DNA of 39,336 nt from the NCBI GenBank assembly GCA_016125285.1, contig WGMA01000059.1, positions 1-39,336 of the forward strand, written 5' to 3'. Positions 1 through 8,982 of this stretch are shown here, one piece after another (the stretch's first letter is position 1; every line of letters begins with the position of its first letter). The position numbers and the translations under genes were made by a program. Source of the stretch: Phycisphaera sp. Its GTDB lineage: Bacteria > Planctomycetota > Phycisphaerae > Phycisphaerales > Zrk34. Below the pieces are notes generated by a model. That model had not been told where the DNA came from. It worked only from the letters and a program-made list of their open reading frames with translations, and ran no database searches.

Positions 1-140
1 CGCGTCGATCACCGACTACATCGACAACTACTACAACCCCCAACGACGTCACTCGGCCCTGGGCTACCTCAGCCCCGTCGAGTATGAACAATCCGCCGCC
101 TAGCGATATACTCGCGCCCACCATTCGTGGGGAACCTCAC
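1..140 (+). mobile_element. Right-hand end of an IS3-family insertion sequence (partial)
   Basis: The window opens inside a transposase reading frame. The about 37 bases after its stop probably hold the IS terminal repeat, around the GTGGGGAACCTCAC string at 127-140; this is inferred, because the other end lies outside the window. The neighbouring minus-strand gene reads its stop codon at 137-139, inside this putative IS end. Confidence 0.5.
2..103 (+). CDS. IS3-family transposase, C-terminal fragment
   Basis: The 33 residues before the TAG stop contain YIDNYYNPQRRHSALGY followed by LSPVEYE. This is the characteristic end of the IS3-family OrfB integrase core (rve domain, region after the catalytic Glu). 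The frame is open at the window edge, so this is the 3' end of a longer gene; whether the element is intact cannot be judged. In the family this DDE recombinase cuts and joins the IS ends. No host function is expected. Confidence 0.88.
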   Translation, partial: ASITDYIDNYYNPQRRHSALGYLSPVEYEQSAA

Positions 141-379
141 GGATCCCAGTGACGGTGCTCGTTCTTGGCCTCGTCGATCTCCGTCGTGCCGTACTCGGTC
201 GTGATCGTCCGAATGCCGGACTTGGTCGGCTCGGCCGGAGCGGCTTCCTTCTTGTCACCGCCACCGAAAAGCTTCTCGAGAAGCCCGTCGGCGTGTGCGC
301 TCGCCTGGAAGCAACCCAGCGTAAAGGCTGCAACAAGCAGCGCTACTCCCCAATTTGTCTTCAAATTACCGCGCTTCAT
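137..379 (-). CDS. Small secreted protein of unknown function
   Basis: An 80-residue protein. The ATG at 379 is chosen because AGGAGA lies just upstream and a classical signal peptide follows: basic MKRGNLK, a hydrophobic stretch at residues 11-22, and a likely cut after ASAHA (residue 30). A Cys at 23 follows TLG, but residue -3 is Thr, so a lipoprotein is less likely. The mature part is short and charged, with a Lys/Glu/Pro linker and a C-terminal ITTEYGTTEIDEAKNEH stretch. The family is not recognised. The stop codon lies in the probable IS end, so the native C-terminus may have been longer. A structured leader precedes it. Confidence 0.6.
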   Translation of the reverse strand: MKRGNLKTNWGVALLVAAFTLGCFQASAHADGLLEKLFGGGDKKEAAPAEPTKSGIRTITTEYGTTEIDEAKNEHRHWDP

Positions 380-600
380 TTCGAAGTCTCCTGTCAACGT
401 CTTTCGTACTTTGATGATCAAGATTATCCCTGTCTCCCCAGCCTGCACACTACAGGCTTGGCACCGGCAACCCCATACCGGAGTTCGCGTTCGAGTATAT
501 CCCAAGTTTACAAGGCTCGCCAGATGGCGATCCTAGGGAATCTACCCCAGTTCGCGTGGGATATATACCGCCCAACTTGACCGGTTCTTCCGAAGCAGGT
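380..600 (-). promoter_or_regulatory. Long, potentially structured leader of the small secreted protein
   Basis: About 220 bases lie upstream of the small secreted gene. Read on the minus strand they hold an inverted repeat of 9 bases (TATATCCCA / TGGGATATA, arms 557-565 and 496-504), inside it a CGCCA-TC-TGGCG hairpin, the octamer CGCGAACT twice (each followed by GGTA after 2-3 bases), a CCGGTA/TGCCGG stem, and an AGCCTG/CAGGCT hairpin at 440-458. This amount of paired sequence suggests a cis-regulatory RNA. No known riboswitch class is matched in full. Confidence 0.35.
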
Positions 601-636
601 TACTGGTGACCCCGGGCGTTTTCCCGCCCCGAACCC

Positions 637-1032
637 TCAACCCGGCCGGACGCCCATCCAGTGCTCGGGCAGCAGTTCGTGCAACGCCACCGACCGGCCC
701 TGCCCCAGCAGCACACGCGTGTCGCGGTTCGCGGCGTTGACGAGCATCATCATCTCACGGCAGCGCCCGCACGGCGGCAGCACGCCCGAGCGGTTCACCG
801 CCACGATCTCGACGATGCGTGTCTCGCGGTGCTTGAGCATCTCCGCGATCGCCGCGTGCTCGGCGCAGAAGCCGATGCCGCACGCGAGCTCGACGCTGAC
901 GCCGGTGAACACCCGGCCCGACTCGGTCCGCAGCGCCGCGCCGACCGCCGCCGCGTCGTACCCGTCGCCGAGCGGCAGGTGCCCCTGCACCTCCGTGGCC
1001 GCGGCGATCAACTCACGATCCTTGTCCGTCAT
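637..1032 (-). CDS. Cytidine deaminase-family protein
   Basis: 131 residues, the usual size of tetrameric cytidine deaminases and of the related blasticidin-S deaminases. The zinc site is visible: CAE at residues 56-58 (Cys ligand and catalytic Glu) and PCGRC at 87-91 (two Cys ligands). The VGAALRTESGRVFTGV strand matches the family. The expected role is hydrolytic deamination of cytidine or deoxycytidine in pyrimidine salvage; the CAEHAA variant also fits antibiotic-nucleoside deaminases, so the substrate is uncertain. GGAGG lies five bases before the ATG. A weak GGGCG/CGCCC hairpin follows the stop. Confidence 0.82.
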   Translation of the reverse strand: MTDKDRELIAAATEVQGHLPLGDGYDAAAVGAALRTESGRVFTGVSVELACGIGFCAEHAAIAEMLKHRETRIVEIVAVNRSGVLPPCGRCREMMMLVNAANRDTRVLLGQGRSVALHELLPEHWMGVRPG

Positions 1033-1107
1033 TACAACCTCCGCGTGCGTGTCAAAAACGGGGCGACATTGTCCGCAGACGCCCCCGACACCGCAACACG
1101 TCGCGGG

Positions 1108-2178
1108 TCACCGCTCGCTGATCGGGCCGCGCCCGCCGTCCTTGCCCGGTGGGGTGGGCGGACGTTTCGGATCGGACTTCGCGGGCGTCGCGGGCGCGTC
1201 GGCGCCTTCGCCCTCGATTCGGCCCTGCTCGATCAGCACGCCGAGGAAGTTCTTCACGCCGGTGGCGAGGTTCCGCACGTGCTGATCGATCGCCTGGTCC
1301 GACGTGTTGACGCCGAGCAGCACGCCGACGAACAGCGTGTAGTCGATCTGATCGGCGTCGGCCTCGGGGATGAGCTTGTTGATCGTCCACGCGCGGATGC
1401 GGCGCGCCGACACCTTTTGCATCACAACGAATCCAGCGACGAACGCGGCGATCACGACGATCGGGCCCCACAGCCAGCTCTGCAGCGCGGGGATGAAGAA
1501 CAACGCCATCGGCACGAGGAACACGAAGAAGCCGCTGAGGCATCCCGCCGAGTCGGGATACGAGTTGGCGATCGTGCGGATGAACCCGATCGTCTGATTG
1601 ATCCGCATGCTGCTGTCGACGAACTCGTCGACCTCGGTCAGCAGCTTCTCACGCAGGTCGGTGTCGAGGGTCTGCCACTGGCTGAGCCGCGCCATCAGCT
1701 CGCGGCTGGTGTCCGAGTCGTCGAAGTCGCGCAGCTTGGCCACGGCCAGCGCGAACCGCGGGTCCGGGCCGCCGGTGGTCGGCCTGGCGCCGGGCAGCGG
1801 CGGCGGCGATCCCGGCGCGCGCGGCGGGGCCTGCGCCTGCTGGCTCGCCATCGCCTCGAGGTTCTCACGCATGCGCATCGACTGGCCGAGGCGGTGGTTC
1901 GTCCGTTCGATCAGCTCGTGGATCGGCAACCGCGCGGCGATGTCGCGCGCGAGCACCTGGTCGTAGTCGTCCTTGTTGCAGATCAGCTCGTTGCCGCACG
2001 ACGGGCACTTCATCGACGAGATCTTGTACGTGCCCTGCGTCAGCGAGATCCAGTAGATGTGCCCCGCCTCGTAGTGATCGGTCACGACGAACGGCTGCGG
2101 CGCCATGCACACGTCGCAACGCTCCGCGACCACGCCCGCATCCCTGGTTTTGTGCTTCGTGCCCCAAACGATAAACAT
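1108..2178 (-). CDS. Zinc-ribbon membrane protein
   Basis: 356 residues. The N-terminus MFIVWGTKHK with C21xxC24 and C58xxC61 forms a zinc ribbon typical of membrane-associated proteins that begin with a FIVWGT-like strand. A Pro-rich linker (about 115-140) follows, then a helical part, and two adjacent membrane segments near residues 213-252. The C-terminal tail is rich in Pro, Lys and Gly. The function is unknown; the family is usually annotated as zinc-ribbon domain protein. It stands between the deaminase and the DNA glycosylase genes, all on the minus strand, without overlap, so a shared operon is possible but not shown. Confidence 0.7.
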   Translation of the reverse strand: MFIVWGTKHKTRDAGVVAERCDVCMAPQPFVVTDHYEAGHIYWISLTQGTYKISSMKCPSCGNELICNKDDYDQVLARDIAARLPIHELIERTNHRLGQSMRMRENLEAMASQQAQAPPRAPGSPPPLPGARPTTGGPDPRFALAVAKLRDFDDSDTSRELMARLSQWQTLDTDLREKLLTEVDEFVDSSMRINQTIGFIRTIANSYPDSAGCLSGFFVFLVPMALFFIPALQSWLWGPIVVIAAFVAGFVVMQKVSARRIRAWTINKLIPEADADQIDYTLFVGVLLGVNTSDQAIDQHVRNLATGVKNFLGVLIEQGRIEGEGADAPATPAKSDPKRPPTPPGKDGGRGPISER

Positions 2179-2288
2179 GTCGACCCCCGTCTGCCCAGAT
2201 CGCGCGAGCGTCCCCGTGACGACGCGCGTGTAGCGGAAAGTTTACCCGGAAATCGGCCGACCGGCATGCGGCGCGGCCCCGCGCAGAA

Positions 2289-3161
<873 letters not shown>

Positions 3162-3238
3162 GGGCACAAGGTGACAGGTCCGCCGTGGTGTTGCAAGCGC
3201 CGTTGTCGGGCGGGCGTCCGACCGCGCCGCCGTCGCGG

Positions 3239-3251
3239 TATAGTGTCCAAC
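3239..3251 (+). promoter_or_regulatory. -10 element of a probable leaderless promoter
   Basis: TATAGT at 3239-3244 ends seven bases before the ATG at 3252 and no Shine-Dalgarno sequence is present. Transcription would start at or within a base or two of the start codon. No convincing -35 is seen. Confidence 0.5.
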
Positions 3252-4337
3252 ATGTCCGACCTCGTCGTGCCGACCTACCGCATCCTGCTCGTGCGCCCCA
3301 GCGCGCTGGGCGACGTGGCGCGCACGGCGCCGGCCCTCGTGAGCCTGATGCGACGCTACCCCGGCGCACGCGTCGACTGGCTCGTGCAGGACAGCTTCGC
3401 CGACGTCGTCCGCCACCACCCCGACATCGGCGACGTGATCGCGTTCCCCAGGCGCCAGATGAGCGGGTTCGGCTTCAAGCCCGGCGCGACGATCCGCGGG
3501 ATGAAGTTCCTGAACGAATTGCGCGGCCGTGCGTATGACATGGTGTACGACCTGCAGGGGCTGGCGCGCAGCGGGTTCATGACACGCTGGACCGGCGCCG
3601 GCCGGCGGGTCGGCCCGGCCGACGCGCGCGAACTCGGCTGGCTGGGCTACAACCGCCGCGTGCCGATCGACGCGTCGATCGAGCATACCGTCGACCGCAT
3701 GCTCGCGGTGCTCGGCGGCGACGACGTGCCCCCCGTGCGCGACATGCGACTCTACGTCGGCGAGGCCGACCGGCAATGGTGCGAACAGTGGATGACGAAG
3801 CACAGCCTGACCGCCGGAAGATACGCGGTGGTCGCACCGACGGCGCGGTGGAAGTGCAAGTGCTGGCCGATCGAGAGTTACGAGCAGGTCGTCACCCGGC
3901 TAGGCCAGGTCGGCATGCGCGCCGCCGCGGTGATCGGCGCAGCGTCCGAGCGCGGGCAGACCGAGCTGCTGATCCGTGGCGACACCGTCTCGGCCAAGCC
4001 GCCGCGGATCGACATGGTCGGCAAGACGACCGTCGGGCAGATGATGGCGATGATCGATCAGGCGGGCCTGGTGCTGGCCAACGACTCGGCGGCGCTGCAC
4101 ATTGCGGTGGGTCTGGGCCGGCGGGTGGTCAGCGTATTCGGGCCGACGGACGTGGCGCAGGTCGGCCCGTACCGATACGACACGGGCACGGTGTGTGCAA
4201 AGACGGCAGGTCGCATACACTACCGAACCGCGCGCGACGACCAGAGCGTCATCGCCAGCGTAAATACCGAGCGTGTCTGGGACGCGGTTCGCCGCGTCAT
4301 GGACCAACCCCCGCCGCGCACCGTACACGACGACTGA
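3252..4337 (+). CDS. Glycosyltransferase family 9 (heptosyltransferase-like)
   Basis: 361 residues. The N-terminal RILLVRPSALGDVAR (10-24) is the GT9 opening strand with the SALGD motif that binds the sugar-nucleotide phosphates. The C-terminal half has NDSAALHIAVGLGRRVV and VFGPTD, the second GT-B Rossmann signature; the usual D-S-G-P is D-S-A-A here. GT9 enzymes add ADP-heptose to the lipopolysaccharide core at the cytoplasmic membrane face. The location near lpxK and hldE (maker of ADP-heptose) supports that role. The acceptor sugar cannot be told. The gene is divergent from the glycosylase with 90 bases between starts. Confidence 0.85.
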   Translation: MSDLVVPTYRILLVRPSALGDVARTAPALVSLMRRYPGARVDWLVQDSFADVVRHHPDIGDVIAFPRRQMSGFGFKPGATIRGMKFLNELRGRAYDMVYDLQGLARSGFMTRWTGAGRRVGPADARELGWLGYNRRVPIDASIEHTVDRMLAVLGGDDVPPVRDMRLYVGEADRQWCEQWMTKHSLTAGRYAVVAPTARWKCKCWPIESYEQVVTRLGQVGMRAAAVIGAASERGQTELLIRGDTVSAKPPRIDMVGKTTVGQMMAMIDQAGLVLANDSAALHIAVGLGRRVVSVFGPTDVAQVGPYRYDTGTVCAKTAGRIHYRTARDDQSVIASVNTERVWDAVRRVMDQPPPRTVHDD

Positions 4338-4395
4338 TCGCCCACCCCCCGGCGCATGCCGCTTGAACGCTCGCCGCAGTGAAGGCTACGCGAGG

Positions 4396-5049
4396 ATGAG
4401 AAGACGTACACGCATCCTGTTCAAGTACTGGTGGCGCAGCGCCCAGAAGTTCATCTTTTTCAAGGTGCTGCACACCGACGACCCGCCCTACCGCCTGGCG
4501 ATGGGCGTGGCGATCGGGCTGTTCATGGGGATCATGCCCATCATGGGCATCCAGATGATCGGCACGTTCTTCCTCGCGTGGCTGTTCCGCGCCAACAAGC
4601 TCGTCGGCCAGCCCTTCGTGTGGGTCTCCAACCCGCTCACCGCCGTGCCGGTCTATTACCCCTGCTACCTGCTCGGCGCGAAGCTCATGGTCGAGACGCC
4701 GGTCAAGTACGAATGGTTCGTCGACAAGATCGAAACCGCCCCGCCGGGCTGGTGGGACTTGATCCGCTACTACTCGTCGGCGCTGCTGCAGATCGCCGAG
4801 CCGCTGTTCCTTGGCTGCACCGTCGTGGCGTTCCTGGCCGCGACGCCGACCTACTTCATAGTGAAGTACGGCGTGATATGGTATCGTCTACGCCGCTGGG
4901 GGCAGCTGATCCCGCCGACGTCGCCGCGGGCCCAGAAGCTGCAGGAAGAGATGGAGCGTCGCCAACACGCACGCGAAGCCTCATCCGACAATCAGATCGT
5001 CCACACGACACCCAAAGCCGCGACGCAGGACACCACCCACCCGCTATGA
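4396..5049 (+). CDS. DUF2062 membrane protein
   Basis: 217 residues. It has the DUF2062 core: DDPPYRLAMGVAIGLFMGIMP, a hydrophobic helix with AWLFRANK, then WVSNPLTAVPVYYPCYLLG, followed by a loop and a second membrane region near residues 130-165. The C-terminal tail is charged. DUF2062 proteins are inner-membrane proteins often found next to glycosyltransferases or LPS genes; no biochemical role is firmly known. ATG at 4396 is chosen because translation from it begins right before the conserved basic MRRRTRILFKYWWRS. The stop overlaps the Maf start in ATGA, so both are probably co-translated. Confidence 0.82.
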   Translation: MRRRTRILFKYWWRSAQKFIFFKVLHTDDPPYRLAMGVAIGLFMGIMPIMGIQMIGTFFLAWLFRANKLVGQPFVWVSNPLTAVPVYYPCYLLGAKLMVETPVKYEWFVDKIETAPPGWWDLIRYYSSALLQIAEPLFLGCTVVAFLAATPTYFIVKYGVIWYRLRRWGQLIPPTSPRAQKLQEEMERRQHAREASSDNQIVHTTPKAATQDTTHPL

Positions 5050-5642
5050 CACACCCGCTGCAACACAAGCGCATGATCCTGGCCAGCACCTCGCCGAGGC
5101 GGATCGACCTCCTCCGCGAGGCCGGCTACTCCTTCGAGACACGCAACCCGCAGTTCGACGAGTCCGCCGTGAAGCTCGACGGCCTGCCCGCCCGCCACAC
5201 CGCCATGACGCTTGCGCATCTCAAAGCGCTCAGCGTCGCCGAGGAGTTCGACACCGGCATCATCATCGCCGGCGACACGCTCATCGAGTTCGCCGGCGAA
5301 TACATGGGCAAACCCAAGGACGCCGACGACGCCCGCCGCATGCTCACCAGCCTCATGGGCAACAAGCACGACGTGATCACCGGACTGTCCATCATGGACG
5401 CCTCGGACTACCACGAGCGCATGCTCGCCGACACCGCCACCGTCCGCATCACCCCCATCGACGACGACGAGCTCGACGCGTACATCGAGTCCGGCGCCTG
5501 GGAAGGCAAGGCCGGCGGGTACAACGTCGCCGACCTCGAAGACAAGTGGCAGATCCACATCAAGGGCGACCGCACCACCGTCATCGGCCTGCCCATGGCC
5601 AAGCTCGACGAGGCCCTGCAGAAGTTCGCCTCCGAACTCTGA
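5046..5642 (+). CDS. maf: Maf-like nucleotide pyrophosphatase
   Basis: 198 residues, normal for Maf. LASTSPRRIDLLREAGY at the N-terminus is the substrate phosphate-binding motif. AGDTLIEF holds the catalytic Asp, MGKPKDADDARRML follows, and GGYNVADLE and VIGLPMAKL close the family pattern. Maf proteins hydrolyse non-canonical or modified nucleoside triphosphates to monophosphates (housecleaning) in the cytosol. The ATG at 5046 overlaps the stop of the DUF2062 gene by four bases. Confidence 0.93.
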   Translation: MTHPLQHKRMILASTSPRRIDLLREAGYSFETRNPQFDESAVKLDGLPARHTAMTLAHLKALSVAEEFDTGIIIAGDTLIEFAGEYMGKPKDADDARRMLTSLMGNKHDVITGLSIMDASDYHERMLADTATVRITPIDDDELDAYIESGAWEGKAGGYNVADLEDKWQIHIKGDRTTVIGLPMAKLDEALQKFASEL

Positions 5643-5652
5643 TACCGTTCCC

Positions 5653-5683
5653 CGCTCCCGCCGGGAGAGGGCGAGGGTGAGGG
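5653..5683. repeat. GGGAGAGGGCGAGGGTGAGGG-type intergenic element
   Basis: Between maf and lpxK there is a CTCCCGCCGGGAG hairpin that runs into a purine-rich tract with period six (GAGAGG, GCGAGG, GTGAGG). Similar tracts are common between genes in many high-GC bacteria. It could act as a 3' hairpin after maf, but lacks a T run. Confidence 0.5.
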
Positions 5684-5734
5684 AATCCCCGACGCGCCAC
5701 CCGACAATCACACGAAGCGCAGCACCGTCCCGGG

Positions 5735-5749
5735 TATCCTATTGGCCGG
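5735..5749 (+). promoter_or_regulatory. Possible -10 element close to the lpxK start
   Basis: TATCCT at 5735-5740 ends nine bases before the ATG and no ribosome binding site is seen. It resembles the other close -10 elements of this window. Confidence 0.35.
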
Positions 5750-6952
5750 ATGACACACCGCGTCACATTCACCGAACACCTGCGCATCCACGAAACGATG
5801 TCCGGCGCCGACCGCTCGCTTCGCGCACACATGTTTCGTTTCGGCACAGCGATCGCCGAGCCCTTCTACGCCGCCGCCGTGACGCTGCGCAACAAGCTGT
5901 ACGACTGGGGCGTCAAGCGCACGCACAAGGTGAACCTGCCCGTCATCTCCATCGGCAACATCACCACCGGAGGCACCGGCAAGACACCGATGGTCATCTA
6001 CATCGTGCAACTGCTGCAGCGCCACGGATACCGGCCCGCGGTAGTCCTGCGAGGCTACATGCCCGACTACCTCGACAACGGTGCGCCGAGTGACGAAGCG
6101 ATCCTGTTATGCGAACAACTTTCTGATGACGTGCCGATCGTTCCCAACGCCGACCGCGTCGCCGCCGCACGCGAACTCGAGCAGCGCGGCGACGTCGATG
6201 TGCTCGTGCTTGACGACGCGTTTCAGCACCGCCGCATCCACCGCGACCTAGACCTCGTGCTCGTCGACGCGACAGAACCGTTCGGCTACGACCATGTCCT
6301 GCCACGCGGCATGCTACGCGAACCGCTGCGCGGCATGCGTCGCGCCGACGCGATTGTCGCGACGCGCGTCGCGGAATACATGATTAGGCGCTTGGGAGAG
6401 TTGGATAAGGTTGACGACCGGATCGCGCGTGGAGCCAACGCTCGTCCGCTCGCGCACGCAACCCACGCGTACACCGAGATTCTCGACGAACGTGATGAAC
6501 ACGTTGACTTCTCCGAGTACAACAAGCCATATCAGGAAGGTCCGTGGCCCGTGTACGTAGTACAGGCGATTGGAAATCCTTCGCCACTGATACCTCGTTC
6601 AGACCCGGACGATGGACGATTCGAAATTGAGCCGGATGCGCATACCGAGGTGACGCCTTCCAAGAGCTGGGTTCGTGCGGTAGATGAACTGCGTCTGCCC
6701 GATCACCACGTCTACACCCAAGAGTTCGTCGACGGTCTTTCCGCGAAGCTCAAGGAACTCAAGGCCGTCGCCGTGCTGACGACCGAGAAGGATTGGGTCA
6801 AACTCCGCCCGCTGTTAGAATCATCGCCAGACCCGGCGCCCGTGTGGCGGCAGCAGATGGAGATGCGGTTTCTCGACGGCGAAGAAGCCTTCGAAAAACT
6901 GATCCTCGACGCCGTGAAAGCCCACGCCACAATGGCGAGCGCCACGACGTGA
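5750..6952 (+). CDS. lpxK: Tetraacyldisaccharide 4'-kinase (lipid A biosynthesis)
   Basis: 400 residues; the E. coli enzyme has 328. The Walker A loop of this family is at 69-80, GNITTGGTGKTP. LDDAFQHRRIHRDLDLVL, LPRGMLREPLRGMRRAD and a C-terminal VLTTEKDWVKL are further LpxK hallmarks. The kinase phosphorylates the 4' position of disaccharide-1-phosphate at the inner membrane. Extra length comes from a longer N-terminus and an insertion around residues 225-300 (EYNKPYQEGPWPVYVV and following). That part of the gene (about 6360-6720) is visibly less GC-rich than its surroundings. Together with hldE it shows that the organism makes a lipid A-anchored outer membrane. Confidence 0.92.
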   Translation: MTHRVTFTEHLRIHETMSGADRSLRAHMFRFGTAIAEPFYAAAVTLRNKLYDWGVKRTHKVNLPVISIGNITTGGTGKTPMVIYIVQLLQRHGYRPAVVLRGYMPDYLDNGAPSDEAILLCEQLSDDVPIVPNADRVAAARELEQRGDVDVLVLDDAFQHRRIHRDLDLVLVDATEPFGYDHVLPRGMLREPLRGMRRADAIVATRVAEYMIRRLGELDKVDDRIARGANARPLAHATHAYTEILDERDEHVDFSEYNKPYQEGPWPVYVVQAIGNPSPLIPRSDPDDGRFEIEPDAHTEVTPSKSWVRAVDELRLPDHHVYTQEFVDGLSAKLKELKAVAVLTTEKDWVKLRPLLESSPDPAPVWRQQMEMRFLDGEEAFEKLILDAVKAHATMASATT

Positions 6953-6961
6953 GCGGGGTCG

Positions 6962-6983
6962 CGCAGGGGCGGCAGCCCCTGCG
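6962..6983 (+). terminator. Hairpin between lpxK and hldE
   Basis: CGCAGGGGC and GCCCCTGCG form a perfect nine-base stem with loop GGCA, ten bases after the lpxK stop. There is no T run, so it may be an intergenic palindrome or mRNA stabiliser rather than an intrinsic terminator. Confidence 0.4.
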
Positions 6984-7000
6984 GTTCGAAGAAGAACGAC

Positions 7001-8494
7001 ATGAACAAACTGATAGAGATCATCGACCGCTGGCAGACCAAACGCATCGTTGTCGTCGGCGACTTCATGCTGGACCACATGGTGTACGGCAACGCCGAGC
7101 GGCTCAGCCCCGATGCGCCCGTGCCCGTCCTCAGCGTCGAGCGCGAGGACTTCATCCCCGGCGGCGCGTCGAACGTCTGCATGGACCTCGTCGCCCTCAA
7201 GTGTGAGGTCACGTGTCTCGGCGTCGTCGGCAGCGACACGTCGGCGAACAAGCTGATGAGCCGCCTGTCGAAAGCCGGGTGCGACACCAACGGCCTGATC
7301 ACCGCCGACGACCGCCCCACCACCGTCAAACGCTCCTACGTCGGCCTCGCCCAGCACCGCCACCCGCAGAAGATGTTCCGTGCGGACTTCGAGAAGCGCG
7401 GCCCGATCGACGAATCGACCCGCCGCTGCCTCATCGACGTCGCCGCGGAACTGCTCGAAGGCGCCGCCGTGCTCTGCATCGAGGACTACAACAAGGGCGT
7501 GATCACCGCCGAGCTCTGCGCCGAGCTGATCGAGCTGGCCAAACACCACGGCGTCGAGGTGCTCGTCGACCCCGCGGCGATCGACGACTACACGAAGTAC
7601 CGCGGCGTGACCGCGATCACGCCGAACCGCACCGAGGCGGAGCTCGCGACGGGCCTGCCGACGCACACACAGGCGAAGCTCGACACGGTCGCCGAGCAGC
7701 TGATGAACGACCTGGACCTCGACGTCGTCGTGCTGACGCTCGACAAGCAGGGCGCGCTGCTGCGTGAGCGGGACGGCAAGTCGGTCGCGGTGCCGACGCT
7801 CGCGAGGTCGGTGTACGACGTGACGGGCGCGGGTGACATGGTGCTGGCGATGCTGGCCGCGGCGCGGGCGAACGGCGCGAGCTGGCGGGACGCCGTCGAG
7901 CTGGCCAACGCCGCCGCGGGCCTCGAGGTCGAACGCTTCGGCTGCGTGCCGATCCCGCTGGAGGACGTGCACTTCGCCCTGCTCCAGCAGCACCACGCCG
8001 AGCTCGGCAAGGTCCGCAAGCTGGACCAGCTGCTGCCGGAGCTCGCGGCGTACCGCAAGCAGGGCCGACGCGTGGCGTTCACCAACGGCTGCTTCGACAT
8101 CCTGCACGCCGGTCACGTCGAGCTGCTCCGCGGCGCGCGGGCGCAGGGCGACCTGCTCGTGCTCGCGGTCAATTCCGACCTGTCGATCCAGGCCCTGAAG
8201 GGTCCGAAGCGGCCTATCTGCCCCGAGGCCGACCGGCTGCGCGTGCTGTCGGCGCTGGAGTCCGTCGACTACCTGATCACGTTCGGCACGGGCGAAGGCG
8301 GCGAGGCCGACACGCCGATCCCGCTGCTGCGGGCGATCCAGCCGGACGTGCTGGTCAAGGGCGGCACGTACAGCCACGACGAGGTCGTCGGCTGGGAGGT
8401 GGTCGAGGCGTACGGCGGCCGCGTCGTGACGATCCCGCCCGTCGAGGGGCTGAGCACGACGAACATCGTCGAGAAGATCAAAGCGCAACGCTGA
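7001..8494 (+). CDS. hldE: Bifunctional heptose-7-phosphate kinase / heptose-1-phosphate adenylyltransferase
   Basis: 497 residues with two domains. The first (about 1-330) is a PfkB-type sugar kinase: VVVGDFMLDHMVYG, GGASNVCMDL and the anion-hole motif DVTGAGD at 273-279. The second (about 340-497) is a nucleotidyltransferase with FTNGCFDILHAGHVELL, HAGH at 369-372, and a C-terminal GLSTTNIVEKI. The protein makes ADP-D-glycero-beta-D-manno-heptose precursors for the LPS core in the cytosol. The GT9 gene 2.7 kb upstream is a plausible user of the product. The kinase domain keeps the TGAGD Asp, so both activities look intact. Confidence 0.95.
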   Translation: MNKLIEIIDRWQTKRIVVVGDFMLDHMVYGNAERLSPDAPVPVLSVEREDFIPGGASNVCMDLVALKCEVTCLGVVGSDTSANKLMSRLSKAGCDTNGLITADDRPTTVKRSYVGLAQHRHPQKMFRADFEKRGPIDESTRRCLIDVAAELLEGAAVLCIEDYNKGVITAELCAELIELAKHHGVEVLVDPAAIDDYTKYRGVTAITPNRTEAELATGLPTHTQAKLDTVAEQLMNDLDLDVVVLTLDKQGALLRERDGKSVAVPTLARSVYDVTGAGDMVLAMLAAARANGASWRDAVELANAAAGLEVERFGCVPIPLEDVHFALLQQHHAELGKVRKLDQLLPELAAYRKQGRRVAFTNGCFDILHAGHVELLRGARAQGDLLVLAVNSDLSIQALKGPKRPICPEADRLRVLSALESVDYLITFGTGEGGEADTPIPLLRAIQPDVLVKGGTYSHDEVVGWEVVEAYGGRVVTIPPVEGLSTTNIVEKIKAQR

Positions 8495-8505
8495 GGCGAG
8501 CAGTT

Positions 8506-8973
8506 ATGGCCGTGATCTATAAGTCTCCAACGCCCATCCCCGCCGACGCGAAGGGGCCCAGCGTGTTTCTCGCCGGGTCGATCGACATGGGCGCGGCCGA
8601 GGACTGGCAGTCGCAGATGGAGCACGCGCTGGCCGACCTCGACGCGATGATCTTCAACCCCCGCCGGCCCGACTGGGACGCGTCGTGGGAGCAGTCCATC
8701 ACCAACGCGCAGTTCCGCCAGCAGGTCGAGTGGGAGCTGGACGGGCTCGAACGCGCGACGGTCGTGGCGATGTGCTTCACCGCCGACTCGCAGGCGCCGA
8801 TCACGCTGCTCGAGCTCGGCCTGTGCGCCCGCAGCCAGAAGCTCGTGGTGTATTGCCCGCACGGCTACTGGCGACGCGGCAACGTCGAGGTCGTCTGCGA
8901 CCACTACGGCCTGGCGCTCGTGTCGAGCTTCGAAGAATTGATCGAGGAAGTCCGCCTGCGACTCGGCGCGTGA
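8506..8973 (+). CDS. Nucleoside 2-deoxyribosyltransferase-like protein
   Basis: 155 residues. VFLAGSIDMGAAEDWQ, MIFNPRRPDWDASWEQS, QVEWELDGLERA and ITLLELGLCARS match the nucleoside 2-deoxyribosyltransferase-like family (Nuc_deoxyrib_tr_2). LLELG carries the putative catalytic Glu. True members swap or hydrolyse the base of deoxynucleosides; many bacterial homologues have no tested substrate. It follows hldE by 11 bases on the same strand, and ends nine bases from the convergent phosphatase stop. Confidence 0.8.
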   Translation: MAVIYKSPTPIPADAKGPSVFLAGSIDMGAAEDWQSQMEHALADLDAMIFNPRRPDWDASWEQSITNAQFRQQVEWELDGLERATVVAMCFTADSQAPITLLELGLCARSQKLVVYCPHGYWRRGNVEVVCDHYGLALVSSFEELIEEVRLRLGA

Positions 8974-8982
8974 CTACTCGTA

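Noticed and set aside
440-500. c-di-GMP-I (GEMM) riboswitch
   Set aside because: Only a part similar to the 3' side is visible. The conserved first stem with the GGCAAACC loop and GAAA tetraloop is missing.
5653-5683. Part of the period-seven heptamer class
   Set aside because: Its period is six and there is no inverted second array, so it is kept as a separate element.
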